A DNA stretch of 64,000 bases from Daldinia sp. FL1419 (GCA_025201765.1 MU623369.1:124001-188000), one strand, 5' to 3'. Positions 37,556-49,782 are shown, counted from the stretch's first letter. The notes: generated by a model not told the origin, from the sequence alone. Numbers and translations are program-made.

Positions 37556-38688
37556 TTATTCCGGCTTTAAGACTGCGCGGAAGTGCACTTTACCTTCCGC
37601 CAATTTTTCAATAGCATCCTTAATGCCGGCCTCGGTCATCGGGAAGGTTTGAACAACAGGCTTAATGTTATGAAGAGCAGCGAACTCGAGCATACGCTGA
37701 TGGATATATCTCGGAGCTACCACAGAGCCTTGAATGGTGATGCCGCCCAATATTAGGGGTATATAAGGAATTTCGAAGTTGCCTTGATCAACTGAAAGGG
37801 GATGGATCCATGCGCCCGGGGCCAGTATCGGTATAAGCTGTTCCCAGTTAGGCTGAGCAGAAGTGCATACCAGCAGGCGGTTCAGTGGCTGCGAGACTTT
37901 GAGCTCCTTCTTGTCCTTAGTGGCGATAAATTCGTGTGCTCCTAATCGCATAGCCTCCTCCTTTTTCGAATCAGTGCCGGATAGAACAATAACACGGCAT
38001 CCCATCTTAGCAGCAAATTGGATAGCTAAATGCCCAAGGCCTCCAACTCCCATTATACCGACAGTCTCTGTCTGCATGTTGTTGTAGGCGTGAAGGGCGT
38101 TAAAAACGGTAGCTCCACCACACTGCATCGGCGCGGCGTCCTCGTCAGACATTTCGTCAGGGATTTTGAATAGGAAGGCCTCTCTCCAGATGGCGTGCGA
38201 TGCGAAGCTGCCCTGGTCTCGATCTGCAAATCCGTACATGGCACGTTTGGGACAGTATGTTTCGCTACCACTTAGGCATTGTTGACAATGGCCACAAGAG
38301 TCGTGCTCGTATCCCCATCCAACTCTGTCTCCTTTCTTCAAGAATTTACATCCTGGTCCGACTGCTTCAACGATACCAACGCCTTCGTGTCCTAGGACCA
38401 TGTCTTCATGTTTCTAGACGGTAGATTAGCGGTTAATCTTCCTTATACTATCATTATGAAGCTGAGTGAGAATTACGTACGTAATGAAGATCTGTATATC
38501 ATAAATTAGTTAGTATTTACTCAGGGGTTTATACAGATAACACAGGACTCACCAGTTCCGCATAACCCAGACGCCGTGACCTTGATGAGGACATTATCTC
38601 CCGATAATTGCTCTGGCTTGGTCGTGGTAGCCTTCTTAGGCGCACCAGACTTGTTGCCTTTGAAAACAGTGAACGTGATAGAGGACAT
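37556..38688 (-). CDS. Zinc-dependent alcohol dehydrogenase (MDR family)
   Basis: Three exons: 38688-38553, an 11-nt microexon 38491-38481, and 38413-37556; introns of 61 and 67 nt; 334 aa. The catalytic zinc site uses C43 (GLCGTD), H58-E59 (GHEGVG) and a later ligand; the structural zinc site has four Cys at 89, 92, 95 and 103. The Rossmann motif GVGGLG follows near residue 165. GTDLHY is assembled only if the microexon is included. The arrangement is that of medium-chain dehydrogenases of the cinnamyl-alcohol/aldehyde-reductase branch, acting on primary alcohols or aldehydes with NADP(H). Its setting suggests tailoring or detoxification of an aldehyde intermediate. Confidence 0.9.
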
Positions 38689-40006
38689 TTTTAATTAGGT
38701 AACTAAGAATAGAGACAAAATCAAACTCTGAGAATGTCAATTACATGAAACCAGAGAAATAACCTAACCATCTTATATATCTAACCTAGGCAAGTATCTA
38801 AGCAGCATAACAAGTTTTTCTTTACATATCCATAGAGGCCGAGGTTCCCAACTTTACAAATCATGCTCCTCGATGACGTTGAGACGCAAATGTGCGGAAT
38901 AGCCCGCACTTAGTGTAGTTGACTAGAACTAGTTGTTTGACCTTATTCGGAAATTCTTCCATAACGGTGAGAGGTTGCGGGCGTTAGGAGGCAACGGCCC
39001 ACAATCTAAAGTTAGTTTTATGTGAATCATTAAGTTTTGCTACAATAGCCTCATGATAGGTAATCATGATATTTTATGCTATTGATAAAGCTTAGTTTGC
39101 GAACATCCAGTTATAAGACGCATAAGCAACCTTGGGAAATGAAAACTTGGTAGCCATCTAAATACGATTCTAGAAGTAATCGAACATGGGATGAGCGATT
39201 CAGTGAAAGAATATCTAATCATTCTTAGCCTCGGAATAGGCCCAGATATCGAACACGCTAGTTTTGTTGGGATATCCCGAGGCTAGACGGCTCTCCACTC
39301 AGTCCACGATGGTTACCTAGGTATTAATCCACTATGTATACGAACTCCTTACTCAGCCGGTAATTTAATATCTCATTCGCCTCAAGATTTGTTACTGATC
39401 GAGCGTCATAGTGGATCGAACTTTTAACAATAAACCCTGAATTTCTTTCTAGAGGTGACTCGGAAGACGTAGGGATAGGGCCTCGAGTTTGATGCTTAGT
39501 GAAAGAGCAACATTAGAAATTACACTTCAAGCATAGGTATGTACCTACCTAGGTAATATTAGCTTGGGCAAGGAAGACTTATTTTATTCTGCAACTTTAA
39601 TAATGCACCTAAGTATCTAGGTAGTTTTGGTTTTTATATTTTATAGTAACCTTAGTATATTGACACTCGAACCGAATAATACCAACTCCATGTATGATCG
39701 TAATATTGTGACCGAGATGGTCGGCTTATGTAACATCTTACTAACTTTTCTGAACCTCAGTATACCTGAGATGTATCGATAAGCAGTGCGAACGGTTAAC
39801 TGTAGTACCTATGGCGTGAGTGATGCAGTGCTGACGAGGTGGGCTAAGCTGTAAGTATTAGGAGGTAAGCGCCTCTTATTAATATTCTACAATTGTTCTG
39901 ACCGTATGTTTATATCATTCCAACTCAAAACCTTCTCTATGAAAATCGTACGTAATTTCGAAATAAAAGACCCCATCCGTTTCTTAACCTCCGCCACAAT
40001 AACAAA
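38689..40006. other. Divergent promoter region, 1.3 kb
   Basis: Lies between the divergent alcohol dehydrogenase and cupin genes, so both promoters should be here. ACCTACCTAGGT near 39543 belongs to the dispersed words. No binding site could be identified with confidence. Confidence 0.45.
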
Positions 40007-40916
40007 ATGGAAACTATCCCATATTCAGATTCTGATATGGTCTTCATAGGGTATGTTTTTAATTATTTTCTCTCCTTGGTTTGGATTCTGGGATCTTACC
40101 GGTATCGTAAATATGCGAACGGATATACAAAACTTCATGTCTAATTGGGTGAATTTATTAGTTTTGAAGGCGCCATTAGCACGCGTGTCATGGCTCACCC
40201 CCATCGTTCATTTTCCTTCGAGGTAACCTTTGATTTAAACCATCCGCGCCTTATAGCACTAGGCTCGCAGAAGCCACCTCTTCATTTCCACCCGTACCAA
40301 GAAGAGTACATACAAGTGCTAGAAGGCTGCTTAGCCGTAGAGGTAGACGGCTGTGAGGTTATATTATATCCAAGGGATGGCGAATTTTGTCTGCGCCCAT
40401 GGATTAACCATCGGCTGTATCCGCCTCAATCGCGAGCCGACGATAAGAAAAGGGATACCCAATCTACACTAGAAAGTACGACAAAGTTTTTACTTTCTGG
40501 CCAGCAGACACTGGAAGCCTTTAAACTTGACAACGTCTTCTTCCAAAGTTGGTATGCGTATCAGGACGAAGTCGTGGTTGGTGGTAAAAGGCTTGACCTG
40601 ATTCAAGTCATGTCAGTAAGTTCTTGGTCTCTACTCTCTTCCTGCTTAGTCTTGATAAACATCATAAAGAAGCTAAAAAAAGGGGTAGACATTTGACGCG
40701 GGAGGTTCGTATCTTTCGCTGCCGCGGTGGATTCCGTTCGGCCATAAAATTGCCCAAGCGGCAGGTATTGTGGTAGGAAGATGGCTAGGGGGCTTATTAG
40801 GGTACCAACCGTTTTACCGTGAATGGTTAACGGAAGAGAATTGGCAATTAGCATGTGAGAAAATGGAATCTTCTTTTTTACAGCGGCGGTTTGCAGATCA
40901 TAGGCGCCTAGACTGA
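40007..40916 (+). CDS. Cupin-fold protein
   Basis: Three exons, 40007-40050, 40162-40615 and 40689-40916, introns of 111 and 73 nt; 241 aa. Cupin motif 1 is LHFHPYQEEYIQVLEG (H56, H58, E62/E63) and motif 2 is PWINHRL (H98), giving a complete two-His/Glu/His metal site on a beta-barrel. The third exon adds LSLPRWIPFGHK, a hydrophobic stretch IAQAAGIVVGRWLGGLLGY and a basic end with QRRFADHRR. Small one-domain cupins act as isomerases, dioxygenases or cyclisation helpers; the substrate here cannot be told. The first exon is only 44 nt and recognised from phase and an MET start. It lies tail-to-tail with the short-chain dehydrogenase. Confidence 0.85.
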
Positions 40917-41062
40917 ATATTTAATTTTACACAGGTACACGGCTTTCATATATGATAGTCACTGAGCTATTCCCCACGTTGTTAGGTATCATTACATAAC
41001 TAGACTCTTGGCTCTTATACGCAAGCGTCCTATGTTCTATCTGCCATCAACTACTTTAGGGA

Positions 41063-42298
41063 TCAGGCATTGGGATTGTACAAAGAGTCGACGGCCAGGA
41101 CTGTGTTCTCCTTACTGATCCCTGCCCAAGTTAAGCTCTTCACCCACAATGCTTTCTGTCTCTGTTCCTCCCTGCTTTCTGGTGAACTCTCATCCTTTTC
41201 CAGAAGAGTATAATAGCCTGCCTGGCCTACATATTTCGGATTAACAGCCAGCTCAATAACATCTACCCCTGCCGCGGCCGAAAGGCGTGCCGTATGATCC
41301 TTCAGTCGGATCAGAGGGAGAAGCGGCCGAAGCACAAACTTCTGCATGTAAGTAAAGGGCTTTGGTGTGTTGACCCGAAGTGCGCGCGAGTCAATGAGAT
41401 TCCCTGGGTTAATCGCTACTGTTGTGATCTTATTTAAACTTGGATCCTATCGAATCGGAGTGTTAGCTATTCTAACCCATAGGTAGCAATTGGTATATAT
41501 CACTTGAGAAATGTTTTCTAGATCGTTACTTACTCTCTTTAGATGTCTTTCCAGTGCGTATGACCATGCCACAGTAGCCAGCTTCGTATTCGCATACCTT
41601 TGAAATCCAAGCCCTGTCTTGTCGGCGCCAGCATCAGCTTTAACAAGTAGTTCGAGATCATTTGGGACCGATGGCGGATATTTCTCCACTACGTAAATAC
41701 CCTAATGTCAGTCACGGCCAAGCTAATAACTTGGGAAAAACCATCCAGCGGCAGCTAAATTTAGATTTCTATTGTACAGAAAACGCGGGGAGGTGAACTA
41801 GGATTAAGACAGAAAGGGGGTAAACCAACGGGAATTCTTGCCGGGCCAGTGCGCATCGCTAGAAAAAAGCACAACTTTTCCACCTTCTGGTCCAAAGCTT
41901 CCTAAAAGACGCAGTACTAAGGCTACATGAGCAATATGACCGATTTGGAAAGTTTTCTCGTATCCATCTTTTGTGAGCTCGGGGTCGCTGACGAGATTCC
42001 AATAATATGCATTGGCGATGATAGCACTAAGAGGGGGATACGAGTTGCCAGCAATTTCCTTTTCAATTCTGCTGGAGAAATCGTGTACGGCAGAAAGGTC
42101 TGCAAGGTCGAGCTGATAGATAAATGTCTTTGCGTTTGGGTATTTCGATATTATCTCGCGTAGTCTCTTACTGTTGGCGTCATCAGCATTTCGTACAGTT
42201 AAGACGGCAGCGTATTCTGGATAATGACGAAGGAGATGGTCAACGGCGTGTATTGCAAGGGACCCATTAGCACCTGTGATAAGAACAGATCCTATCAT
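41063..42298 (-). CDS. Short-chain dehydrogenase/reductase
   Basis: Three exons, 42298-41830, 41688-41534 and 41446-41063; introns of 141 and 87 nt; 335 aa. The N-terminal TGANGSLA (8-15) is the cofactor-binding turn; IIANAYYW near 93-100 is the NAG-like stabilising segment; S146/S147 with Y188 and K192 (YANTK) make the Ser-Tyr-Lys triad. NPGNLIDS after the triad and the longer C-terminus match fungal SDRs of the WW-oxidoreductase/retinol-dehydrogenase-like group. NADP preference is likely from Arg after strand 2. The first intron uses a GTTGGT donor. The reaction is ketone/alcohol interconversion; the substrate is unknown. Confidence 0.88.
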
Positions 42299-43161
42299 GT
42301 TGAATCTTCTGTATTAGACAGGTTAACTCAGCTAGAGAGCTATGGCCTATAGAAAAGCTACGCTAGTGAACAGATTCGGGCGATATTCGGAAGACTACCT
42401 GAAGCTGGAAAGACCCAAAGGAATTTTATACCTTAAAAATATCATCATACTACAATATGTTATGAAATATCAGGACACGCCAGCGAGTAAGGGGTAGAAT
42501 TCCTGGTGAGGGCCTAGTCCTACGATAACGGTGATGTTAAACTGAGATCTTAAGTTCACTGATTCAAAACGGTTTACTTACCGTAAATGAGGGGAATATG
42601 CTCCATAAATTACAATTGTCCACTCACATCAAGCCGAGCGATGTCCCGCATACTACTTTGGGAAACTAAAATATTACCATGTACCCAAGTACCGTTCTTC
42701 AGGGCCTAGGAGGTAGGTTACCTGTAAGTTACACGTACTACTACCTAAAAAGAAGGTCGACCTCATTAGAGAATTACGTATAAGTATAAGTATCTACCTA
42801 TGCAGCATGTAGCATGATATATACGACATGGTCAGCTTTTAGTGCTTATTCCGGGACCCATTCAAGAAAGAACCTGTTTCTAAGCTCGATATGTGGTTGC
42901 AGAAATACTACTTGGATGCAGCTGTTGGTACCCGGGGGTCTCATAAAACTTGGGCTTGACTCCTAGATGGCGTAGAAGACTCTACAACGATGTTTAAAGA
43001 GGAAATAAATCCTAGCTAGCTTGCCAAAAACATTTTAATAAGTATTATTATTAAATGTGCGAGGCAGTATTATCACCGGTGCATTCTCGGTCACTCATAC
43101 TCCCATGTAAAGGTTTTGTTGCGCTACCTAGGTATCTATGAACTCGTAAATCTCCTCACTT
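42299..43161. other. Intergenic spacer
   Basis: Promoter side of the dehydrogenase and 3' side of the prenyltransferase gene. GGTAGGTTACC near 42711-42721 is the only pattern seen. Confidence 0.4.
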
Positions 43162-44241
43162 TTACCACGATCTAAGCAAGTATTCCGAAAGTAATCCAAT
43201 CGTCATTGAGCCCCCAGCAAGCCAGAATCCATATCTGAACCAAAGCCAGCAACTTAACGAATCTCCGAGATCCACATTTAAGATCATTATTCCTAGGGAC
43301 GCGAAGCAGCCCCCAACCGCTAGGATATAATACCAGGGTCCCATTTGAGCTAGGTAGCCGCTCAGAGAAAGAAATCCCAGCATGCCGCTTAATAGGGCCC
43401 AAAATAAGTGCTTTGCCTTATTCCCGGATAGAACCGCCATACTCTTTAGGTTGATTTTGGTATCGTCCTTAACATCTTGATGTGCATATATCGTGTCGTA
43501 GATAACCGTCCAAAGGATGCATGCAAGGAACAAGCACGTAGTTGAATAATTTCCCAGCGGATCTGCATCCATTGCCAGAGCACCTATGAAAACCCCCCAC
43601 GAAAGACAGAATCCCAGCACAAACTGAGCAAAATAGGTATGACGTTTTGCGTAAGGGTAGTATATCGTAGCGACGATGTTCGGTATCGCCCAATAAGCTG
43701 CAACCTTCTGCTTTGGAAAGCCGAGAAGGAATACCGCAGCGCTGATGGCTTGCGTCATAGTAAAAATGAAGGCAGCACGGGGTGAGATCGCACCCCGAGC
43801 AATAGGACGATTGCGTGTACGAGCCACCAACCTATCGACAGATGTGTCTATCAGGTCATTCCAACTATGTGCGCCATTGGAGCAGAATAAACTACCCCCA
43901 AGCAACAAAACGGCAGCGGTCCATAGGGCTACGGGACTTGAGCCCTGTTGTAGGATGGCCGAGTGGAGAACACCAAGAAAATGTGGAATATAGATGAGGA
44001 TAAGCCCAACAGGGGGGCTAAGCCGAGCCAATTGTATGTATGGAATCACTGATGGCGGGAGGCGACTAACCCATTTACCCGTATGACCACCCCCATATTG
44101 CCGGCCGAGCCCGTCGTCACCGGTACTTTCCCGTAAAGGTACTTTCTCGTGAAGTTCACTAGTTGCCATGGCGGAGAATTGGCACTTTGGCGTTGATAAA
44201 GCTTGTAGTTGTATCGTTCTGCGAAGGAGTCTCGAAACCAT
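43162..44241 (-). CDS. UbiA-family prenyltransferase
   Basis: Single exon; 359 aa from the ATG at 44241, or 335 aa from a second ATG at 44169. The two aspartate motifs are present: NDLIDTSVD (128-136), followed by RTRNRPIARGAIS, and YDTIYAHQDVKDD (248-260). About eight to nine hydrophobic helices fit the family. The core (QYGGGHTGKW, PYIQLARLSPPVG) is like fungal meroterpenoid aromatic prenyltransferases more than Coq2. These enzymes join a prenyl diphosphate to an aromatic or polyketide acceptor in a membrane. Odd: from the first ATG the 24 leading residues are Arg/Leu/Gln-rich without acids, like a mitochondrial presequence. The gene is divergent from an FAD oxidase across a 509-bp gap. Confidence 0.92.
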   Translation of the reverse strand: MVSRLLRRTIQLQALSTPKCQFSAMATSELHEKVPLRESTGDDGLGRQYGGGHTGKWVSRLPPSVIPYIQLARLSPPVGLILIYIPHFLGVLHSAILQQGSSPVALWTAAVLLLGGSLFCSNGAHSWNDLIDTSVDRLVARTRNRPIARGAISPRAAFIFTMTQAISAAVFLLGFPKQKVAAYWAIPNIVATIYYPYAKRHTYFAQFVLGFCLSWGVFIGALAMDADPLGNYSTTCLFLACILWTVIYDTIYAHQDVKDDTKINLKSMAVLSGNKAKHLFWALLSGMLGFLSLSGYLAQMGPWYYILAVGGCFASLGIMILNVDLGDSLSCWLWFRYGFWLAGGSMTIGLLSEYLLRSW

Positions 44242-44750
44242 GCTCAAACCTCAGCATTATTCGTCCCTTGGGCAGGTAGCTGTACTTGTTTAAATATTCT
44301 CTATCACCACCGATACCGAGGGTTGAATAAGCTAGTGACCCGTACCTGGTCCAATGTCCGAGACCGATGCCTGCCCCGAAATTTAGGGTACCGAGATACA
44401 TCACTTTTGGTTACATAGCCCGTCTATAGTTCCAATCTATTCTTATTCTGCTCTTGAGGATTTATACCTATGTATACCAAGTGTGCATAGTGGCGTGGGT
44501 AGGTCCTATGTGGACCTACTGATGTTGATGTGTATCTCGCTCATTGATTCTAATATTGACCAGGGCACAATCACAATACTCGACGAACCAGCCACAGCCT
44601 GTCCTAAAATAGACCCCTAGCCTAGAGTATCACAAGCTGAGAGGATATACTCTCATCATAAATTGTCTTGGGGGGCGTTTTAAGAGGATAGCTCATCGTT
44701 AGCAAAGGTTGAGCTCAACCTGTTTGCTGATGTTCTCATACTCCGACATT
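44242..44750. other. Probable shared bidirectional promoter
   Basis: Separates the divergent prenyltransferase and FAD-oxidase genes, so it should contain both start regions. No specific operator was identified. Confidence 0.5.
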
Positions 44751-46658
44751 ATGGTCAAGCGGCTATTTTCTCTAGCCCTTTTTGGCTTATTCCACATAGG
44801 ATGTCCAGCGGCGGCCATTGCTTCCGACTCTAATTTAGTACTATGTAATCAACTTGATAGCATATTTTCAAGCTCTCTTCTCTTTCCTAATGATACGAAT
44901 TATTCTACTACTAGAACAGAGAACTGGTAAGTCTATTAACACTTATTATATCCAATCATAATTACTAACCTATACATACCAAAAGGTCTCAAACTGCATG
45001 GAGAACACCGACTTGCATCTTTCAGCCAGAATCCGCGGAAGACTTGCAAAAGGTTATCCCTAAGCTAGTAGATGCCAATGTCAGCTTCGCTGTGCGATCA
45101 GGAGGGCATTCTCCGTCGCCCGGGGCCGCTAATATCGACAAAGGGGTGTTAATTGATCTTTCTAAATTGAATGCCGTAGATTACGAGGCCGAAAATAATC
45201 TTGTGAGAATTGGTGCTGGTCAGAAATGGGATAATGTTTATCGTCAACTTGATCGATTTAATGCTACCGTTGTTGGAGGAAGAGTCTTAGACGTTGGTGT
45301 AGGGGGACTAATGCTTGGAGGTAAGTTCTTCGGTACCCAACTTGAAATAATAGCTAACATAAAATCGGCAGGGGGGCTTTCCTACTTGTCGGATCTTTAT
45401 GGCCTGGCCTGTGATAACGTGGTGGACTTTGAGGTATTAACCCATACTTGGATTCCCGGCATATACAGATGTTAACAGTCTACTAGATTATCCTCGCCAA
45501 TGGCTCTCTTGTCCATGCAAATGCGGGAACGAACGAAGATTTGTTTTGGGCATTGAAAGGAGGAGCTACAAATTTTGGTGCGTCTGCCTCCTAAGTATAT
45601 CCAAACTTATCTTCGCTAATAAATATACCGATTAGGCATCGTAACTGCATTCAAGCTCTTGACGTATCCCATTCAAGGAGTCTGGGGTGGAATAAGAGGA
45701 TACACTTTGGAGGATGTTCCCGAATTACTTACCGCCGCTCTAAAGTACCAAACGGCACCAAATAAAGACCCTTACGCAAACCTTATGCTTCAAGGATTCC
45801 CTATCAACGAGTCGTTTGGTGTTGTGCTTAGTTTGATTTATTTGAAGCCGGAGCCGAATCCTATAGCTTTCGAGCCATTTTACCATATTAACACTACGTT
45901 CGACACCACAGCAATTAGTTCCTTCACAGAGTTCCTTAGTGGACAAGCACAAGCAGAGCTCCCACCACGGTATGTATTTATTTTTATCCTTCCCATTCAT
46001 CTGATTAAAATACCCCTAGTTTCGTACATAATATTTCAATACCCTTTTCTTGCCACCGTGGTCACGGTGCCAAGCCTTACCCCTTTTTACACACGGCATT
46101 TTACACTACAATACACTACACTCCTAAGTACCTACCTTATTAGTCGCTTGAAGTAAATCCTAATGAAAGAAAAACAGGATCGATTGGTTTACTACAACCT
46201 TAACGCCGAGCAAAGAGTTGTACGACAAGATTGGTACTATAGTAACTACATCCAAAGCTTTAGACAAGATCCGGTCAGCTACTGCAGGATCTACCTCCTT
46301 TTCGATCCAACCAATTTCAAGCAGTCTTGTCGAAGCAGGTAATTCAAAGGGCGGAAATGCATTAGGTTTAACGGCTGTCAATCAAACTTGGTTCAAAGTT
46401 GATTCTGGTTGGCTATGGCCAGAAGATGACGAGGTAGTACATAGCGGCTCGGCGCAGTTGATCGGCGAGGTTCAAGCCGCGGCAAAGAAGACCGGTAACT
46501 ACTTACGGTACCTTTTCATGAACGACGCAAGTTGGGACCAGGAGGTCATAGACCACTACGGCACAAACAATGTTCGGAAGCTCCGGCGGATACAACGTGA
46601 GTATGATCCAAGCTTAGTGTTCCAAAGGTTGGTTCCAGGGGGTTATAAGATCCCGTGA
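44751..46658 (+). CDS. FAD-linked oxidase, BBE-like (first copy)
   Basis: Six exons: 44751-44926, 44986-45320, 45372-45433, 45487-45577, 45636-45969 and 46178-46658; introns of 59, 51, 53, 58 and 208 nt; 492 aa. The ATG at 44751 gives a signal peptide ([17 protein letters not shown] then PAAA). The FAD_binding_4 domain is plain: [11 protein letters not shown] with H100 as the expected 8-alpha FAD attachment site, [43 protein letters not shown]. The berberine-bridge C-terminal motif is [12 protein letters not shown] with [12 protein letters not shown] and YDP. Such secreted or ER-lumen oxidases perform two-electron oxidations that often drive cyclisation. The fifth intron is unusually long for this locus. 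It is convergent with a second member of the family. Confidence 0.92.
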
Positions 46659-47857
46659 TGTGATAGAGAAAGGAACGAATGGGGGTAACTTCAGTTTACA
46701 AGAGATGTGTACTTATATTTAACTTACCTTCTTCGCAATGGATTCTCCAAAGCTTTGTCAAATTACATACAAGATAGGAAACCCGACGAGTATGATATTC
46801 ATACGCGGCATGCCAACCTTCACAAGACGTGCCTAAGTGCTTACTGAGACCCACAGGAACATATTAAACAGCTATGATACCTATTGAAATCGAGCACGTT
46901 GAAGATTTAGCCGTTACTTATCGAGATCTGATCCTGGGAAAAGTTAAGGCCATCCGTGTAAATTTGTCAACGAGCCGGGCTGTGAAATTAAATGGGCTGA
47001 AAGGATTATAAGCATGCCTTAGGTACCTGTGAGGTTTATCTCTAACTTGCTTATTTGTAGAAATTCGTGGCGCTTTGCTATGTCCGGTGGTCCTCCGTCG
47101 GAGACTTGAGATTCCTAGTCAATCTTACATCATTTATGTAATAAGACACCAAGGTTCTAGATCTTTGCTGACCCGGGGTATCCGCTCGAAACGACATACT
47201 ATCAAATCACGGACTCCACACCAAAACCATCTTAGTCCGTCGCAACGTAGCAGCGAAATAGGCTCTAACACCATTTGAACCCAGGTCCTCCTGTCGCTTA
47301 ATACGACCTCCAGTTTATAGTATATTAGGCTGTGCAACCCACCATATCGAAATAATGTAACCCACAGTGTCTTTTGAAAGGCTGAGATGCGAAAAGCGGT
47401 GACAATAACAAGATCCACATAGGTGATATATGATATTATACCTCGGTGTAGCAGCCGTACTAGATTCGCGACATGTAATTAATTCCCAAGTCACTAAGCG
47501 AGTTTCTCGCTTCCGGTCTTTCTACGACTTCTCAGTCACCTTTCCCGGAAAGTCGGATCGTACACTGGGTTACAGTAATGCTCCTTAGCATAACATAAGC
47601 TGGCGCCATCTCCGCATATTCAGGTTACCTCAACACATGGCGTTTCGTCCGATGTATTTATTTGGAATCTAGGTATATTTACTTTAGGTACTTAGGCAGA
47701 GGGGACGTAAAGTAAACTAATGAAAATTGCATATAGGTATATGAGATCTATGATTACTTACCTAGGTAGGCAGGTACCTAGGTAGGCATCCATACTCCTC
47801 ATAAATAAATAAAAACCTCCTAATTTAACCAAACACCCAGAAATTACGAGTCCAGTT
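46659..47857. other. Spacer between convergent FAD oxidases
   Basis: About 1.2 kb; contains the AGGTAGGCAGGTACCTAGGTAGG tract at about 47764-47787. No gene seen. Confidence 0.45.
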
Positions 47858-49782
47858 TTATACCTTAGAAAGCAGGAATCCGCCATTCTGTTGTTTCTGG
47901 AATAACTGGGAGGCATCGTATTTCTTGGATATCTGCTTCAGCTTGTTGACGTTGTCAGCACCATAAGACCTAAGCGGGTTCTGATCTCTAGAGGCGTCAT
48001 TCATAAAAGTAAACGGAAGGGATAGCCCCCGCTCGTCTCCCAGATCCTTCCATTTCTCACTTGTTTCTATCGAGACGGACCTTACTAAGTCGTCGTCTTT
48101 CTCGTCGTTCCAATCAACAATCGTAGTCCACCCTAATGATTGTCAGTTAGCCCGTTAGTGACACTGCGCTTAAAATACATTTAACATACATCCATGGTTT
48201 TCTTTAGGGATATTCATTGGGTTTCCTCCTTTTTGGTCTCCCTGTGTCGCAACGTTCTTAGGAACGGGTTGGATGGTGAAAGTCTGGTTAGCCCCCGTCG
48301 CATTTCGAACAGCAAGCGCTTTTTCCCGCCAGAAAGCATATACATCCTTGTAGAGTTGAGCGTCGATGCGTGTACTAGCAGCTCTGTAGTCATGCCTACT
48401 CATGATATCATTAGCCCCCTATTCAAATGGGTCTTTGATTATATGGGCACGTACCGGTCTGACCCGGTTCCTGTGCTAGCCATTATCGCCGTAAGGGCAG
48501 TAATAGAGCCGTTAGTTGGGGGGACCGCGACCATAAGTGGCTCTATGTCTCTAAAGGGTGCGAATGCGCTTGGCTGATCTTCTGTCGGCTCTGAATATAC
48601 TAGGCCAAGGCTGATGGAGTCCAGCGCGATACCAAGGCCCACAGTGGCCTTGAGATCTGTTGCGCCTTCATTCTGCTGCCATTTGGCATATGCCTCTAAG
48701 ATAGCATCGGCTTGTTCGACAGAGTATATAGATGCTTGATACCAAATCCCTCTCACAGGTACGGTATATAGGTCAAATCGAGTTACGATTCCGAAGTTCG
48801 GCCCACCACCCTTCAGAGCCCAAAAGAGATCCGGATTAACAGTAGAATTGGCATTCGTGATCGTCCCGTCCGATAGAACAATCTAGGGTTTAACTTAGCA
48901 TCGAGGGACTAAGTCAATAGTCAAGACCTAATTACCACCTTGGTGATATCTCGGTCAGGTAGTGCAGCATACCTCAAAGTTCTTCACATTATCGGCAGCT
49001 GTGCCAAACTGCCCAGTAAAATGGAAGTATCCCCCTGAGAATATTAGACACTCCGAAGAACAAAGGGGGCTTGCAACATACCACCCAATATAACACCGGC
49101 GACGCCAACACTAGGAACTCGGCCGCCTATAACTGTAGCCCCTTGCGCGTCCAGAGTTGAAATCACCTCGCCCCATCGAGCTCCAGGACCAACACTCGCC
49201 ACTTGCTTGTCGCAGCTTAGACTGATTTGATTTAGCCTTTGCAAGTCTAGAAGAATTCCTCCTTGTCCCACACTTGACCACCCCGGGTTGGGAGAATGGC
49301 CGCCACTGCGAATGGCGAACTTGACACCGTAATGGCTTATTGTTTTTATAGCTTCAGATACATCTTGTGCTGTTTCTGGTTGTATTATACAGTAGGGCTC
49401 GGCAACGCATGCTTTTGACCTTGGCGTATGTGAGCTTAGAATGACAAACGTGATGAGGTAGGACTTACCAGTTCTCACCAACCACCGTTTGATTTAAAGG
49501 GGATGTATCAACTTTGGAATCTCCGATACTAAGCCCAACTGCCGTACAAGCCGCCTGTAAAGAGTTCGCATTAGTTGTTTCTACACCATGTTTGTCTTTT
49601 AATGTTTCAGCTTGTGCCTCCGACAAGCCGATAGCGGTGGAAAAGGTCTTGGACTTTTCGCTCATGTTATCGCGAGTCTTAAGACAAACACTTGCATTTA
49701 AGGTAGGGTCAGCGAGTACGATATCTGGGCCAACAATGCTCAGCAGTGAAAGTGCACTGATAATACTAGAGAGGACCGTCAT
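47858..49782 (-). CDS. FAD-linked oxidase, BBE-like (second copy)
   Basis: Six exons: 49782-49469, 49419-49082, 49034-48973, 48882-48455, 48395-48190 and 48132-47858; introns of 49, 47, 90, 59 and 57 nt; 540 aa. It has a signal peptide ([18 protein letters not shown] then VLA), a ~75-residue N-terminal region with its own Cys residues, then RSGGH with H146 as the likely FAD-linked His, [34 protein letters not shown], and a C-terminal FMNDASRDQ and [12 protein letters not shown]. Compared with the plus-strand oxidase it is clearly diverged, with a longer N-terminus. Intron positions at the first three junctions coincide with the first copy, which supports a shared ancestor. Role: likely a flavin oxidase of the cluster. 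Confidence 0.92.

Noticed and set aside
44159..44404. Minus-strand frame overlapping the prenyltransferase start
   Set aside because: Out of frame with UbiA, no splice pair joins it; probably leader or promoter DNA.
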